DNA from: Pseudomonas nunensis
Lineage (GTDB): Bacteria; Pseudomonadota; Gammaproteobacteria; Pseudomonadales; Pseudomonadaceae
Length of the DNA stretch: 64,000 bases
Direction: 5' to 3'
Assembly: GCF_024296925.1 (NCBI RefSeq)
Contig: NZ_CP101125.1
Span: 4,590,501-4,654,500 of the forward strand
The notes under the pieces are model-generated. The model did no database searches, was not told where the DNA came from, and saw nothing but the letters and a program-made list of their open reading frames with translations. A program made the translations under genes and the position numbers. Position 1 is the first letter of the stretch. Each line of letters begins with the position of its first letter. Positions 1 to 9,100 of this stretch are shown in pieces.

Positions 1-2
1 CG

Positions 3-2594
3 GCGCAAAACCAGATCATCCCGGTGGGCACCGCCAAGCTCGGGCCCAACGAATACACGGTGCTGCTGAACAACAGCCCGAAAGCCATCGACGAACTCAA
101 CGACCTGCCGATCAAAACCGTCGACGGCGCGTTGATCACCATCGGCCAAGTGGCCCATGTGCGCGACGGCTCGCCGCCGCAGACCAACATCGTGCGGGTC
201 GACGGCCGTCGCGCGGTGCTGATGCCGGCGCTGAAGAACGGCAATATTTCCACGCTGTCGATCATCGACGGCATTCGCCAGATGCTGCCGCGCATCAACG
301 AAACCGTGCCGCCGTCGCTCAAGACTTCATTGCTGGGCGACGCCTCGGTGTTCGTCAAACAGTCGGTGGGCAGCGTGGCCAAGGAAGGCATCATCGCGGC
401 GTTGCTGACCAGCGCGATGATCCTGCTGTTTCTCGGCAGTTGGCGTTCTACGCTGATCATCGCCGCGTCGATTCCGCTCGCGGTGCTGTCGGCCATCGCC
501 CTGCTCGCCGCCAGCGGCCAGACCCTCAACGTGATGACCCTCGGTGGCCTTGCGTTGGCGGTGGGGATTCTGGTGGACGACGCCACGGTGACCATCGAGA
601 ACATCAACTGGCACCTGGAACAAGGCAAAGCGGTGAAGACCGCGATTCTCGACGGCGCGAAACAGATCGTCGGCCCGGCTTTCGTTTCGCTGCTGTGCAT
701 CTGCATCGTATTCGTGCCGATGTTCCTGCTGCAAGGCATCGCCGGTTACCTGTTCCGGCCGATGGCGCTGGCGGTGATTTTTGCCATGGCCAGCTCCTTC
801 ATTCTGTCGCGCACGTTGGTGCCGACCCTTGCGATGTTTTTGCTGAAACCGCACAGGCCGGAACAAGGTCCGGGACATCACCCGGAAGATGAATTCATCA
901 ACCATCATGAAGGCGAGCAGCACCGCAAAACCCATCATCCATTGCTGCAACGGGTGCTGAATTTCCAGCAGGGTTTCGAGCGGCATTTCTCCAACCTGCG
1001 GGACACCTACTTCGGTTTGCTGGAGCTGGCGCTGGAATACCGCAAGCGATTCCTGATCGGCTTCCTCGCTTGTGTGCTCGCCTCTTTTGCGCTGCTGCCG
1101 AGTCTGGGCGAGGACTTCTTCCCCGCTACCGACGCCGGCGCACTGTCGCTGCATGTGCGCTTGCCGCTGGGTACGCGGATCGAAGAAAGCGCGGCGGCGT
1201 TCGACCGCATCGAAGCGCGGATTCGCGAGATCATTCCGGCGGAACAGCTAGACACCATCGTCGACAACATCGGCATCCCGCTGAGCGGCATCGACATGGC
1301 CTACAGCAACAGCGGCACCATCGGCCCGCAGGACGGTGACATCCAAGTCAGCCTCAAGGCCGATCACAGCCCCACCGCCGATTACGTGAAGCGTCTGCGT
1401 GAAGCCTTGCCGGAAAGTTTTCCCGGCAGCCACTTTGCGTTCCTGCCAGCGGACATCAGCAGCCAGATCCTCAACTTCGGCGCACCGGCACCGCTGGACG
1501 TGAAAATTTCCGGACCCAACGACGAGGCGAACCGCGCCTACGCCGTGGAACTGGAGCGGCGCCTGCAACATGTGGCCGGGGTCGCTGACCTGCGCATCCA
1601 GCAGTCCACCGGTTATCCGTCGTTGCAGGTCAACGTTGATCGACTGCGCGCCAATGGCCTGGGCATCACCGAGCGCGATGTGACTAACAGCATGGTCGCG
1701 TCGCTGGCCGGCAGCTCGCAGACCGCGCCGACCTTCTGGCTCAACCCGGCCAACGGCGTGTCCTACGGCGTAGTCGCTGCCACCCCGCAATATCGCCTCG
1801 ACAGCCTGCCGTCGCTGGAGGCCTTACCGGTGACTGGCAGTGACGGGCAATCGCAGATCCTCGGTGGTTTGGCGAGCATTTCCCGGGTGCAGAGCCCGGC
1901 GGTGGTCAGCCACTACAACATCATGCCGACCCTGGATTTGTACGCCAACGTGCAGGGCCGCGACCTCGGCGGCGTGGCCAAGGACATCCAGAAAGTGCTG
2001 GATGACACGGCCTCGATGCGGCCCAAAGGCGCGGTGATCAGCCTGCACGGGCAGATCGATGCGCTGCATGAAGCGTTCAGCGGTTTGAGCTTCGGCCTGC
2101 TCGGCGCGGTGGTGCTGATCTACTTGCTGATCGTGGTGAATTTCCAGTCCTGGGTTGATCCGTTCGTGATCATCACCGCCCTGCCCGCTGCGCTGGCCGG
2201 GATTGTCTGGATGCTGTTTCTCAGCGGCACCTCGCTGTCGGTGCCGGCCCTGACCGGGGCGATCCTGTGCATGGGCGTGGCCACGGCCAACTCGATTCTG
2301 GTGGTGAGTTTCTGTCGTGAACGCCTGGCCGAACACGGCGATGCGCTCAAGGCTGCGCTCGAAGGAGGCTACACGCGGTTTCGGCCGGTGTGCATGACCG
2401 CCCTGGCGATGATCATCGGCATGTTGCCGCTGGCCCTGTCCGAGGAACAGAACGCGCCGTTGGGCCGGGCAGTGATCGGCGGCCTGATCCTCGCCACCAC
2501 CGCCACTTTGTTGTTCGTCCCGGTGGTGTTCAGCCTGGTTCACGGACGCCAATCATCTCGTACTGTTGTTGGAGAAAGCTCTCATGTCGCCTGA
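3..2594 (+). CDS. RND efflux transporter permease subunit (5' end outside window)
   Basis: Inner-membrane proton-driven pump of a tripartite exporter, HAE-1/AcrB-like. The frame is open from base 3, giving 863 visible codons; the family is usually 1,020-1,060 residues, so roughly 170-200 N-terminal residues lie before the window. The paired aspartates of the proton relay are at visible residues 192-193 (GILVDDATVTIENI). A second block of membrane segments near the C-terminus repeats the fold (FGLLGAVVLIYLLIVVNFQS onward). An unusual His/Glu-rich cytoplasmic insert lies at about residues 283-316 between the two halves. The stop overlaps the start of the membrane fusion gene by 11 bases, so the genes are translationally linked. 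Substrate cannot be read from the sequence. Confidence 0.95.
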   Translation, partial: AQNQIIPVGTAKLGPNEYTVLLNNSPKAIDELNDLPIKTVDGALITIGQVAHVRDGSPPQTNIVRVDGRRAVLMPALKNGNISTLSIIDGIRQMLPRINETVPPSLKTSLLGDASVFVKQSVGSVAKEGIIAALLTSAMILLFLGSWRSTLIIAASIPLAVLSAIALLAASGQTLNVMTLGGLALAVGILVDDATVTIENINWHLEQGKAVKTAILDGAKQIVGPAFVSLLCICIVFVPMFLLQGIAGYLFRPMALAVIFAMASSFILSRTLVPTLAMFLLKPHRPEQGPGHHPEDEFINHHEGEQHRKTHHPLLQRVLNFQQGFERHFSNLRDTYFGLLELALEYRKRFLIGFLACVLASFALLPSLGEDFFPATDAGALSLHVRLPLGTRIEESAAAFDRIEARIREIIPAEQLDTIVDNIGIPLSGIDMAYSNSGTIGPQDGDIQVSLKADHSPTADYVKRLREALPESFPGSHFAFLPADISSQILNFGAPAPLDVKISGPNDEANRAYAVELERRLQHVAGVADLRIQQSTGYPSLQVNVDRLRANGLGITERDVTNSMVASLAGSSQTAPTFWLNPANGVSYGVVAATPQYRLDSLPSLEALPVTGSDGQSQILGGLASISRVQSPAVVSHYNIMPTLDLYANVQGRDLGGVAKDIQKVLDDTASMRPKGAVISLHGQIDALHEAFSGLSFGLLGAVVLIYLLIVVNFQSWVDPFVIITALPAALAGIVWMLFLSGTSLSVPALTGAILCMGVATANSILVVSFCRERLAEHGDALKAALEGGYTRFRPVCMTALAMIIGMLPLALSEEQNAPLGRAVIGGLILATTATLLFVPVVFSLVHGRQSSRTVVGESSHVA

Positions 2595-3750
2595 TCAAAA
2601 ACCGTCGCGCAAACGCCTGATGTGGGTGGGGGTCGGCGGCCTGACCCTGGCCGCGTTGCTGGTGGCCAACGGTCTGGCCGCCCGCACCCGCCACGAGAAA
2701 GCCGTGGCGGCCTGGACCGAAACCGCCGCCATGCCGTTGGTCAGCGTGTTCCAGCCGCAACAGAATGTGCACGGCGACAACCTGCGCCTGCCGGCTCATC
2801 TGGAAGCGTGGAGCAAGGCGCCGATTCATGCGCGGGTCAGCGGTTATTTGAAGGACTGGAAAACCGACATCGGCAGCCAGGTGAAGGCCGGGCAGATTCT
2901 GGCCGAGATCGACAGCCCGGACCTCGATCAGAAAGTGGCGCAAACCCATGCGCGGCTGATCCAGGAACAGGCCAATGCACGCCTGGCCGAAACCACCGCC
3001 AGCCGTTGGCAAAACCTGTTGGCGACGCATTCGGTGTCGCGTCAGGAGGCCGATGAAAAACGCTCCAACGCTGCCGCCGCCAAGGCCAACGCGGATGCGG
3101 CCGCCGCCGATTACGCGCGGCTCTCGGCGTTGGAAGATTACAAAACTATTCGCGCGCCGTTCGCCGGGACCATCACCGCTCGCAACACCGATATCGGCCA
3201 GTTGATCAAGGCTGATAACGACAGCGACCCAGAGCTGTTCGACATCGCCGACACCCATCAACTACGCCTTTACGTGCCGGTGCCGCAGAACTACGCCAGC
3301 GTGATCCGCCCCGGCATGCAGGCCGAGCTGATCGTTCCGGAACATCCCGGCGAGCATTTCAGTGCGCGGTTGATTGGTGACTCCACAGCGGTTGACCGAC
3401 GCTCCGGCACTTTGCTCGCGCAGTTCGTCGCGGATAACCCGGATGGCGCGTTGTTGCCCGGCGACTATGCCGAGGCGACTTTGCAGATTCCGGCAGACAC
3501 CCATGGCGTGAGCATTCCGGCGAGTTCGCTGATCTTCCGCGCTCAAGGCACACAAGTGGCGGTGCTTGATCCGGATAACCACGTGCATTTGCGTGACATT
3601 CATATCGGCCTGGATCTGGGTGAGCGGCTGGTGATCGATCAGGGTTTGAAGCCTGCGGACCGGGTCGTCGATAACCCGCCGGATGCCCTGCGTGAAGGCG
3701 ATACCGTGCAACTGGCCGACGCTGGAGGTGTGCATGCGCCCAAGGCTTGA
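2584..3750 (+). CDS. RND efflux periplasmic adaptor (membrane fusion protein, HlyD/AcrA family)
   Basis: Periplasmic adaptor joining the RND pump to the outer-membrane channel; 388 aa, normal for the family. I chose the ATG at 2584 because GGAG lies 12 bases upstream and the longer reading frame only adds residues inside the pump gene. One N-terminal hydrophobic anchor covers residues ~10-29. The lipoyl-like half motifs flank an alpha-helical hairpin (KAPIHARVSGYLKDWKTDIG and, after the coiled coil, YKTIRAPFAGTITARNTDIG), the classic adaptor arrangement. It follows the pump and precedes the outer-membrane factor, whereas most RND operons start with the adaptor. Confidence 0.94.
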   Translation: MSPDQKPSRKRLMWVGVGGLTLAALLVANGLAARTRHEKAVAAWTETAAMPLVSVFQPQQNVHGDNLRLPAHLEAWSKAPIHARVSGYLKDWKTDIGSQVKAGQILAEIDSPDLDQKVAQTHARLIQEQANARLAETTASRWQNLLATHSVSRQEADEKRSNAAAAKANADAAAADYARLSALEDYKTIRAPFAGTITARNTDIGQLIKADNDSDPELFDIADTHQLRLYVPVPQNYASVIRPGMQAELIVPEHPGEHFSARLIGDSTAVDRRSGTLLAQFVADNPDGALLPGDYAEATLQIPADTHGVSIPASSLIFRAQGTQVAVLDPDNHVHLRDIHIGLDLGERLVIDQGLKPADRVVDNPPDALREGDTVQLADAGGVHAPKA

Positions 3751-5143
3751 GCTGCTGATCATGGCGCTGGCGTTGCAGGGGTGTTCAATGGCGCCGGCGT
3801 ACAAGGCGCCGGTTATCGACTTGCCGGCGCAGTATCGCGAGCAGACCAGCGATGGGCCGTGGCACCTGGCCAAAGCTCAGGAGTCGAGCCCGGACTGGTG
3901 GCAGATTTATCAGGACTCGCGGCTGAACGACCTGCAACAGCGACTGCTCAAGGCCAACCCGGACCTGGCGGCAGCCCTCGCGCACTTTGATGCGGCGCAA
4001 GCGTATGCCGGTCAATTGCATGCCGGGTTGTTCCCGCAAATCACCGCCAGCGCCCAGCCGTTGCGCCAACGGCAGTCGGACGGCAAACCGTTGCGCGGCA
4101 GTAATCAGCCGTCGGTGTACAACAGCGACACTGCGGGGTTTGCGCTGAGTTTCGACCTCGATTTGTGGGGGCGAATTCGCAATCAGGTGGCGGCCGGCGA
4201 TGCCCAGGCCCAGGCTTCGGCGGACGACTTGGCCGCCGCGCGGTTGAGCCTGCAACAGCAGCTCGCGACGCTGTACATCCAGCTGAATGGGTTGGATGCA
4301 CAAAACAAAATCCTCAGCAGTTCCCTCGATGATTACACCCAGGCGCTGCAACTGACCCGCGACCGCTATGAAGGCGCCATCGCCTCCGAACTGGACCTGA
4401 CCCGCGCGCAAAGTCAATTGGCCGAGGCCCGGGCGCAACTCGACGATGTGCGCGCGCAACGGGATCTGGCCGAGCATGCGATGGGGGAACTAGTGGGTGA
4501 GCCTGCGAGTGTTTTCCGGCTCCAGGCCAGCGATCAGCCATTGGCGTTGCCCTCGGTCCCCAGCGCACTGCCGAGCACGTTGCTGCAACGCCGCCCGGAC
4601 ATCGCCGCCGCCGAACGTCGGGTGTTCGCCGCCAACGCCAATATCGGCGTCGCCCGTGCCGCGTGGTACCCGGATTTCAGCCTGACCGGCCTGCTCGGCG
4701 GTCAAACCGCTGGCAGCGGCAATCTATTGGCCGCCGGCAATCGCTATTGGGCGCTGGGGCCGCTGGTCAACCTGCCGATTTTTGATGGCGGCCGCCTCGA
4801 CGCCAACGAACGCCAGGCCAAGGCCGAATTCGAAGAAGCCGCCGCGCATTACCGCAGTCAGGTGCTGCGGGCGGTGCGGGAGGTTGAGGACAACCTCGGG
4901 CAACTGCGGGATCTGCAACGGGAGGCAGAGGATGAGCAGGCGGCGGTCGATGCGGCGCAACGGACCCAGACGCTGGCGATGAACAGCTATGAGGCCGGGG
5001 CGGTGAATTATCTGGATGTGGTGACCGCGCAGACCTCGGCGTTGCAGGCGCAGCGGCGGTTGCAGACGTTGCAGACGCGGCAGTTGCAGGCGAGTGTCGG
5101 GTTGGTGGTGGCGTTGGGTGGGGGTTGGAGCGGCGACATCTGA
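3734..5143 (+). CDS. Outer-membrane efflux lipoprotein (TolC/OprM-like, NodT family)
   Basis: Outer-membrane channel component of the RND exporter, 469 aa. The start at 3734 follows a GGAGG at 3724-3728 and overlaps the adaptor stop. A lipoprotein signal peptide ends in LQGC with Cys17 as the predicted acylated residue. Two OEP repeats follow, each with long heptad-rich helices (for example LTRAQSQLAEARAQLDDVRA and the matching helix near residues 360-420), and the RRPDIAAAERRVFAANANIG motif typical of NodT-type factors is present. The C-terminal helix ends in a repetitive QTLQTRQLQASVG stretch. It completes the operon; no terminator hairpin with a U run was seen behind it. Confidence 0.94.
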   Translation: MRPRLELLIMALALQGCSMAPAYKAPVIDLPAQYREQTSDGPWHLAKAQESSPDWWQIYQDSRLNDLQQRLLKANPDLAAALAHFDAAQAYAGQLHAGLFPQITASAQPLRQRQSDGKPLRGSNQPSVYNSDTAGFALSFDLDLWGRIRNQVAAGDAQAQASADDLAAARLSLQQQLATLYIQLNGLDAQNKILSSSLDDYTQALQLTRDRYEGAIASELDLTRAQSQLAEARAQLDDVRAQRDLAEHAMGELVGEPASVFRLQASDQPLALPSVPSALPSTLLQRRPDIAAAERRVFAANANIGVARAAWYPDFSLTGLLGGQTAGSGNLLAAGNRYWALGPLVNLPIFDGGRLDANERQAKAEFEEAAAHYRSQVLRAVREVEDNLGQLRDLQREAEDEQAAVDAAQRTQTLAMNSYEAGAVNYLDVVTAQTSALQAQRRLQTLQTRQLQASVGLVVALGGGWSGDI

Positions 5144-5159
5144 ATACAAAACATCCCCT

Positions 5160-5290
5160 GTAGCAGCTGGCGAAGCCTGCGTTCGGCTGCGCAGCAGTCG
5201 TAAACCCGGATAACGCGGTTTAACTGGAATAACGCGCCGTCTGATTTTGCGACTGCTTCGCAGCCGAACGCAGGCTTCGCCAGCTGCTAC
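5160..5290. repeat. Extragenic inverted repeat, family 1
   Basis: Two 41-base arms (5160-5200 and 5250-5290) are near-perfect reverse complements; each contains GTAGCAGCTGGCGAAG and TTCGGCTGCG. They are separated by about 50 bases. The same arms recur at 16116-16253 and the inner core recurs in a chimeric element at 62926-63054. It sits between the efflux operon and the next gene, where it could act as an RNA hairpin or a REP-type element. No transposase is adjacent. Confidence 0.85.
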
Positions 5291-5326
5291 AAGGAAAGCG
5301 TCGCACTGGCACCATCAATCTACAAA

Positions 5327-5356
5327 CTGACCACCCTGCGGCAATCCCCGTATAAT
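5327..5356 (+). promoter_or_regulatory. Sigma-70-like promoter for the RNA methyltransferase
   Basis: A perfect TATAAT lies at 5351-5356, with CTGACC (4 of 6 consensus bases) at 5327-5332 and an 18-base spacer. The start codon lies about 30 bases beyond the -10, implying a short leader. Confidence 0.55.
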
Positions 5357-5386
5357 CGCCCTCTTTTTCCCGAAGGCACCCCGCTC

Positions 5387-5857
5387 GTGGCAGACAAACG
5401 GTACAGCTGCATTGGTTTGTATAACCCCAAATCACCGGAGAACGTCGGTTCGGTGATGCGCGCCGCTGGCTGTTATGGCGTGGCGTCGGTGTTCTACACC
5501 GGCAAGCGCTATGATCGCGCCGCCGACTTCGTCACCGACACCAAGCGTGTGCACTACGACATCCCGCTGATCGGCATCGACGACCTGAAAAAGATCCTGC
5601 CCCTGGGCTGCGTGCCGGTGGCCGTGGAACTGGTCGAAGGCGCGCGCTCGCTGCCGGAATACACCCACCCGGATCGCGCCCTCTATATCTTCGGCCCGGA
5701 AGACGGCTCGCTGGATAAAGAGATCCGCGACTGGTGCGAAGACGTGGTCTACATCCCGACCACCGGTTGCATGAACCTGGCGGCCACGGTCAACGTCGTG
5801 CTCTACGACCGCATGGCCAAAGGGCTGAACACCCGATCCGGTCCGAAATTCCGCTGA
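5387..5857 (+). CDS. TrmH/SpoU-family RNA 2'-O-methyltransferase
   Basis: Small SPOUT-fold RNA methyltransferase of 156 aa, expected to methylate a ribose in tRNA or rRNA with S-adenosylmethionine. The three family motifs are visible: NPKSPENVGSVMRAAGCYG (motif 1), YIFGPEDGSLDKEI (motif 2) and TTGCMNLAATVNVVLYDRMA (motif 3, the trefoil-knot cofactor site). The start is GTG at 5387, directly behind a perfect -10 box; no ATG start fits. It lacks the N-terminal substrate-binding domain of larger TrmH/RlmB enzymes, so the target is unknown. TrmL is an alternative but motif 1 differs. Confidence 0.88.
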   Translation: MADKRYSCIGLYNPKSPENVGSVMRAAGCYGVASVFYTGKRYDRAADFVTDTKRVHYDIPLIGIDDLKKILPLGCVPVAVELVEGARSLPEYTHPDRALYIFGPEDGSLDKEIRDWCEDVVYIPTTGCMNLAATVNVVLYDRMAKGLNTRSGPKFR

Positions 5858-5934
5858 ATCGCCGCACATCCGATGGAACAAGCGGCCCGCTTCGGCAGTC
5901 AGCTTTACTATCCTTCCCTGCCTGGAGATAGATC

Positions 5935-6312
5935 ATGAGCGAACTCAAACGCGTAGAACGCATCGAATCCACCCCGTTCCAGACTCGTCACGAACAGAAT
6001 GTCGAGGGCTGGGAGCGCATTGGTTCCCTGGCCGGCGGCGTGGTGATGATGGGCAAAGGCCTGCGTCGCGGCGGCGTGTTCGGTTTGATTCAAGTGGCGA
6101 TCGGCGGCGTGGCCCTGGCCCGTGGCATTACCGGGCACAGCTCGGTGAAAAGCCTGCTGGAGAAAAGCCGTCAGGACATGAACACCGTGCGGGCGAAGAT
6201 TCAGCGGGCGGGTGATGAGTTGAATCAGTTGAAGGCGGCTGCGGAAGCGGCGACCAAGACAGCGACCGTTACCGGGAATGATTCGTTGAAGTCGCCGAAA
6301 ACCGGGGTTTGA
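5935..6312 (+). CDS. DUF2892-like (YgaP transmembrane-type) small membrane protein
   Basis: 125-residue protein of unknown function. Residues ~25-65 carry two short hydrophobic, glycine-rich segments (IGSLAGGVVMMGKGLRRGG and FGLIQVAIGGVALARGITGH), the hallmark of DUF2892/YgaP-type membrane hairpins. A charged helical tail at residues ~70-110 (SRQDMNTVRAKIQRAGDELN) may form a coiled coil. CCTGGAGATAGATC lies just before the ATG as ribosome binding site. It follows the methyltransferase in the same direction with a 77-base gap, so it may be co-transcribed. Confidence 0.65.
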   Translation: MSELKRVERIESTPFQTRHEQNVEGWERIGSLAGGVVMMGKGLRRGGVFGLIQVAIGGVALARGITGHSSVKSLLEKSRQDMNTVRAKIQRAGDELNQLKAAAEAATKTATVTGNDSLKSPKTGV

Positions 6313-6342
6313 TCCGGATATTGCGGCGTGGCTTAGGGCCCC

Positions 6343-6410
6343 ATCGCGAGCAAGCTCGCTCCCACATTTGAAATGCAACCCAATGTAGGAGCGAGGCTTG
6401 CCCGCGAAGG
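6343..6410. repeat. Short extragenic palindrome, family 2
   Basis: Inverted arms CGCGAGCAAGCTCGCTCCCACA (6345-6366) and TGTAGGAGCGAGGCTTGCCCGCG (6385-6407) belong to the repeat family seen at 9101, 22189, 22321, 27697, 27831 and 51224. It lies between convergent genes, with the second arm just before the 3' end of the M61-like gene. Confidence 0.75.
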
Positions 6411-6415
6411 CGATC

Positions 6416-7645
6416 TCACTGAAGCAACTCGGTATCGAGGACTTTGGAGGGCTCGCCAATCACGCTTTCGGCGAGCTGGACAAACTCCTTGGTATCCACG
6501 CTTTCCAGATGCATCGCCCCGCGCTGAACATCATCCAGCGACCGCTTGTTGCGGGTCTTGATGCGAATCTCCTGATCGAGCTCCTGTAGCAACAACACTG
6601 CCCTGGCAATCTGCGCCGGGTTGACCTGCGAACCGCGCAGCGTCGTCACTTTCTGGCTGTCCTTGGCCAATTTCTTCTGCAAACTCTCATAGCGCTCATC
6701 GCTCATGCCGCCAGCACGCCGCACCAGTTCGATGGCGTAATACTCGGCCAGGCCTTCGCTGATCCATTCGCTATGTTGTTTGTCGTTGACCCGGCCAAAC
6801 ACCTGAGCCAGTTCGCGCACCAGCACACTGGTGCCGCTTTCGCTGACCAGTGGCAAACGGCTGTTGAGGTAGATCGATTCCCGCGCCGCCAGGCTGCCGC
6901 GCCACATCGGGTCGTTGGCACCGACGATCAGCAGTTTGCCTGGATGGCGTGGGAATACGGCCTGGGCTTGCGGCCAGACAAAGGTCAGCAGCGTCAACAC
7001 GTCCATGCGATGCATGCCCTGCCCCACTGGCGAGGCGACGGTGACTTCGGTTTCGCCCAAGCGTGTGCGGCGGCTGCCGAGGTGGCCGGCGAGCATCCAG
7101 CCGGTGGGCCGGTCGAACAGTCGGGAGACGTTGTTGATGCGGAACGTGTTTTTGCCGATACGCGGCCAGGCGGTCTCGACGCTTTTCCAGCCGCTGGGCA
7201 ATTCGAATTCCAGGCGCGATGCCAGTTCGATGCCGTCCTGCTGATCGAGTTTGGCCGCCGGCACCAGGTCGTCGCCGCGCATCAGCGCCCAGTTTGGCGT
7301 CATCCGCGTGTCGAAGCTGCCGTTCTTGCGCCCGTGGCTAATGCGTACGCGGTAAGTCAGGCTGGCCTTGTCGGCGGCCGGGCGCCAGACGCCACGGGCG
7401 GTTTTGCCCGGCGTGAGTTGCCATTCGCCGTCGGCCTTGAAGTCGCTGTAGTGGCTGCCATCGCCCAGGTCGAAGTCGAGGCTGCGCACCGCAGAGCCCT
7501 GGGCCAGCGTCAGTCGCACTTCGGCCTGATCGCTTTGCGGCAACAGGCGCACGTGGTAATCCAGATCGACCTTCTTCGCCGCCCACACCGACGAACTCAG
7601 GGCCAACGCCCCGACGGCCAATGCCAGCCGCAATCCCCCAGCCAT
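6416..7645 (-). CDS. Exported M61-peptidase-like protein with a lost zinc motif
   Basis: 409-aa exported protein. The start at 7645 is preceded by AAGGAG at a 6-base distance; the longer frame adds six residues without a better site. Residues 1-23 form a signal peptide (LALAVGALALSSSVWAA). The body looks like an M61-type fold: an N-terminal beta-rich region, then a thermolysin-like helical region. Where HExxH is expected, the sequence reads RELAQ (277-281), keeping only the Glu, while the downstream third-ligand segment SEGLAEYY (296-303) is retained. It is therefore probably not a metalloprotease; a binding or scaffolding role is possible. The N-terminal similarity to M61 is a motif-level judgement. 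Confidence 0.7.
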   Translation of the reverse strand: MAGGLRLALAVGALALSSSVWAAKKVDLDYHVRLLPQSDQAEVRLTLAQGSAVRSLDFDLGDGSHYSDFKADGEWQLTPGKTARGVWRPAADKASLTYRVRISHGRKNGSFDTRMTPNWALMRGDDLVPAAKLDQQDGIELASRLEFELPSGWKSVETAWPRIGKNTFRINNVSRLFDRPTGWMLAGHLGSRRTRLGETEVTVASPVGQGMHRMDVLTLLTFVWPQAQAVFPRHPGKLLIVGANDPMWRGSLAARESIYLNSRLPLVSESGTSVLVRELAQVFGRVNDKQHSEWISEGLAEYYAIELVRRAGGMSDERYESLQKKLAKDSQKVTTLRGSQVNPAQIARAVLLLQELDQEIRIKTRNKRSLDDVQRGAMHLESVDTKEFVQLAESVIGEPSKVLDTELLQ

Positions 7646-7702
7646 ACACACTCCTTGTGGCAATAATCACTGCCTATTTATTGGGTGAGTGCTGCGCACT
7701 CA

Positions 7703-7728
7703 AGCGGGAGCAAGCTCCCTCGCCACAA
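7703..7728. repeat. Single repeat arm (GCGGGAGCAAGCTCCCTCGC type)
   Basis: A solitary short palindrome, GGGAGC AA GCTCCC flanked by GC..CGCCACA, matching the outer arms of the element at 62926-63054. It lies between the M61-like gene and ycgN. Confidence 0.6.
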
Positions 7729-7756
7729 AAGCCACCACCACAATAGCGGTGGACCT

Positions 7757-8206
7757 TTAGCCCGCCCGGAAAATCAGGTGATCTTCCCAATCGTCTTCCG
7801 GCACGCTGCCTTCGGCAAGCATGCGCCCGGACTGGGAAATGCGTTCGTGGTGCACCGCATCGCGGTCGCCGCACACCAGGTGATGCCACAGCGGCAGGTC
7901 CTTGCCCTCGCTGACCAGCCGATAACCGCAGGTCGGCGGCAGCCACTGGAACTCCTCGGCCTTGCCCGGCGTGAGCTGGATGCAGTCCGGGACGAAGTCG
8001 CGACGGTTCGGGTAATCGGTGCACTGGCAGGTGTTCAGGTCCAGCAGTTTGCAGGCGATGCGCGTGTAGTAGACGCTGTTGTCTTCTTCATCTTCGAGCT
8101 TTTGCAGGCAGCACAGGCCACAGCCGTCGCACAGCGATTCCCATTCCTGCGGATCGAGTTGATCGAGGGTTTTGCGTTTCCAGAACGGTTCGACTGTGGC
8201 GGCCAT
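7757..8206 (-). CDS. ycgN: YcgN family cysteine-cluster protein
   Basis: 149-aa UPF0260/YcgN protein, a conserved small protein of unknown role with a putative zinc- or iron-binding cysteine cluster. Visible: [12 protein letters not shown] (residues ~25-36), then ACKLLD, TCQCTDY, DCIQL, TCGYRL and the C-terminal [10 protein letters not shown], which together give the conserved Cys set. Length and motif spacing match the family. The neighbouring ycgL-rnd pair is commonly near ycgN in gammaproteobacteria, although here two genes intervene. Confidence 0.92.
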   Translation of the reverse strand: MAATVEPFWKRKTLDQLDPQEWESLCDGCGLCCLQKLEDEEDNSVYYTRIACKLLDLNTCQCTDYPNRRDFVPDCIQLTPGKAEEFQWLPPTCGYRLVSEGKDLPLWHHLVCGDRDAVHHERISQSGRMLAEGSVPEDDWEDHLIFRAG

Positions 8207-8486
8207 GGCTCAAGCATCAACATCAGGTGGTGAAAAGGCCGCCAGTCTAGTGCCCAAGGCCTTGCGGGCCAAGCGCTGGCGACTGTCGGTAGAACTTCAC
8301 TTGTCAGTTTTGGCGCCACGAAGTAGCTTTGCCAGTCGCAACGAGCCAAACCTGAAGGCCATTAACGCGCAACCGCGTTGCATTCCGGTGAACTGCCACG
8401 GCTCGAAAAACCTCATCGCTCAGCTCAACTGTGGCCGCTGGTTTTTATTTCGACTCCCTGACCCAAACGTAGCAAGGAACCTCTGC

Positions 8487-9080
8487 ATGAGTGCCAATCC
8501 ACGCGTTGCCGAATATGCCATCCACCCACAGTTCACTGATCGCTGGTCGCCACGGGCCTTCACCGGCGAAGCCATTCCGGAAGAAACGCTGCTGAGCTTC
8601 TTCGAAGCCGCGCGCTGGGCGCCGTCCGCCTACAACTCGCAGCCTTGGCGGTTTCTCTACGCGCGCCGCGACACGCCGAACTGGGAGCGTTTCCTGGGTC
8701 TGCTGAATGAGTTCAACCGCGGCTGGGCGCAACACGCCTCGGCGCTGGTGATCGTGATCTCGAAAACCACCTTCACCGCGCCTGGCGCCACCGAAGAAAC
8801 ACCGGCGCTGTGGCACACCTTCGACACCGGCTCGGCCTGGGGCCACTTGGCGCTGCAAGCCAGTATCAGCGGCTGGCACACCCACGGCATGGCCGGTTTC
8901 GACCAGGAACTGACCCGCAAGGAGCTGAACATTCCCGAAGGTTATGCGCTGCACGCGGCGGTTGCCGTGGGCAAACTGGGCGATAAAGCGACCCTGGCGG
9001 AATACCTGCAAGCCCGCGAAGAACCAAGCCCGCGCCGTCCGCTGAGCGAACTCGCGGCTGAAGGCGACTTCACCCTCTAA
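8487..9080 (+). CDS. Nitroreductase family protein
   Basis: 197-aa FMN-dependent NAD(P)H oxidoreductase-like protein. The open frame extends 105 codons upstream into non-coding-looking sequence; the ATG at 8487 with AAGGAA at 8474-8479 and MSANPRVAEYAIHPQFTDRW is the sensible start. Family features include TDRWSPRAF near the N-terminus, ARWAPSAYNSQPWRFLYA (the FMN-binding segment) and SAWGHLALQASISGWHTHGM. The substrate is unknown: nitroaromatics, quinones or flavin reduction are all possible. It stands alone, divergent from ycgN across about 280 bases. Confidence 0.9.
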   Translation: MSANPRVAEYAIHPQFTDRWSPRAFTGEAIPEETLLSFFEAARWAPSAYNSQPWRFLYARRDTPNWERFLGLLNEFNRGWAQHASALVIVISKTTFTAPGATEETPALWHTFDTGSAWGHLALQASISGWHTHGMAGFDQELTRKELNIPEGYALHAAVAVGKLGDKATLAEYLQAREEPSPRRPLSELAAEGDFTL

Positions 9081-9100
9081 ACCACACCGCAAAAACAATT

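Noticed and set aside
327..1154. 275-codon minus-strand frame inside the RND pump gene
   Set aside because: Low-complexity shadow of a conserved transporter.
8172..8486. N-terminal extension of the nitroreductase frame
   Set aside because: No family similarity, and a good ribosome binding site precedes the internal ATG at 8487.
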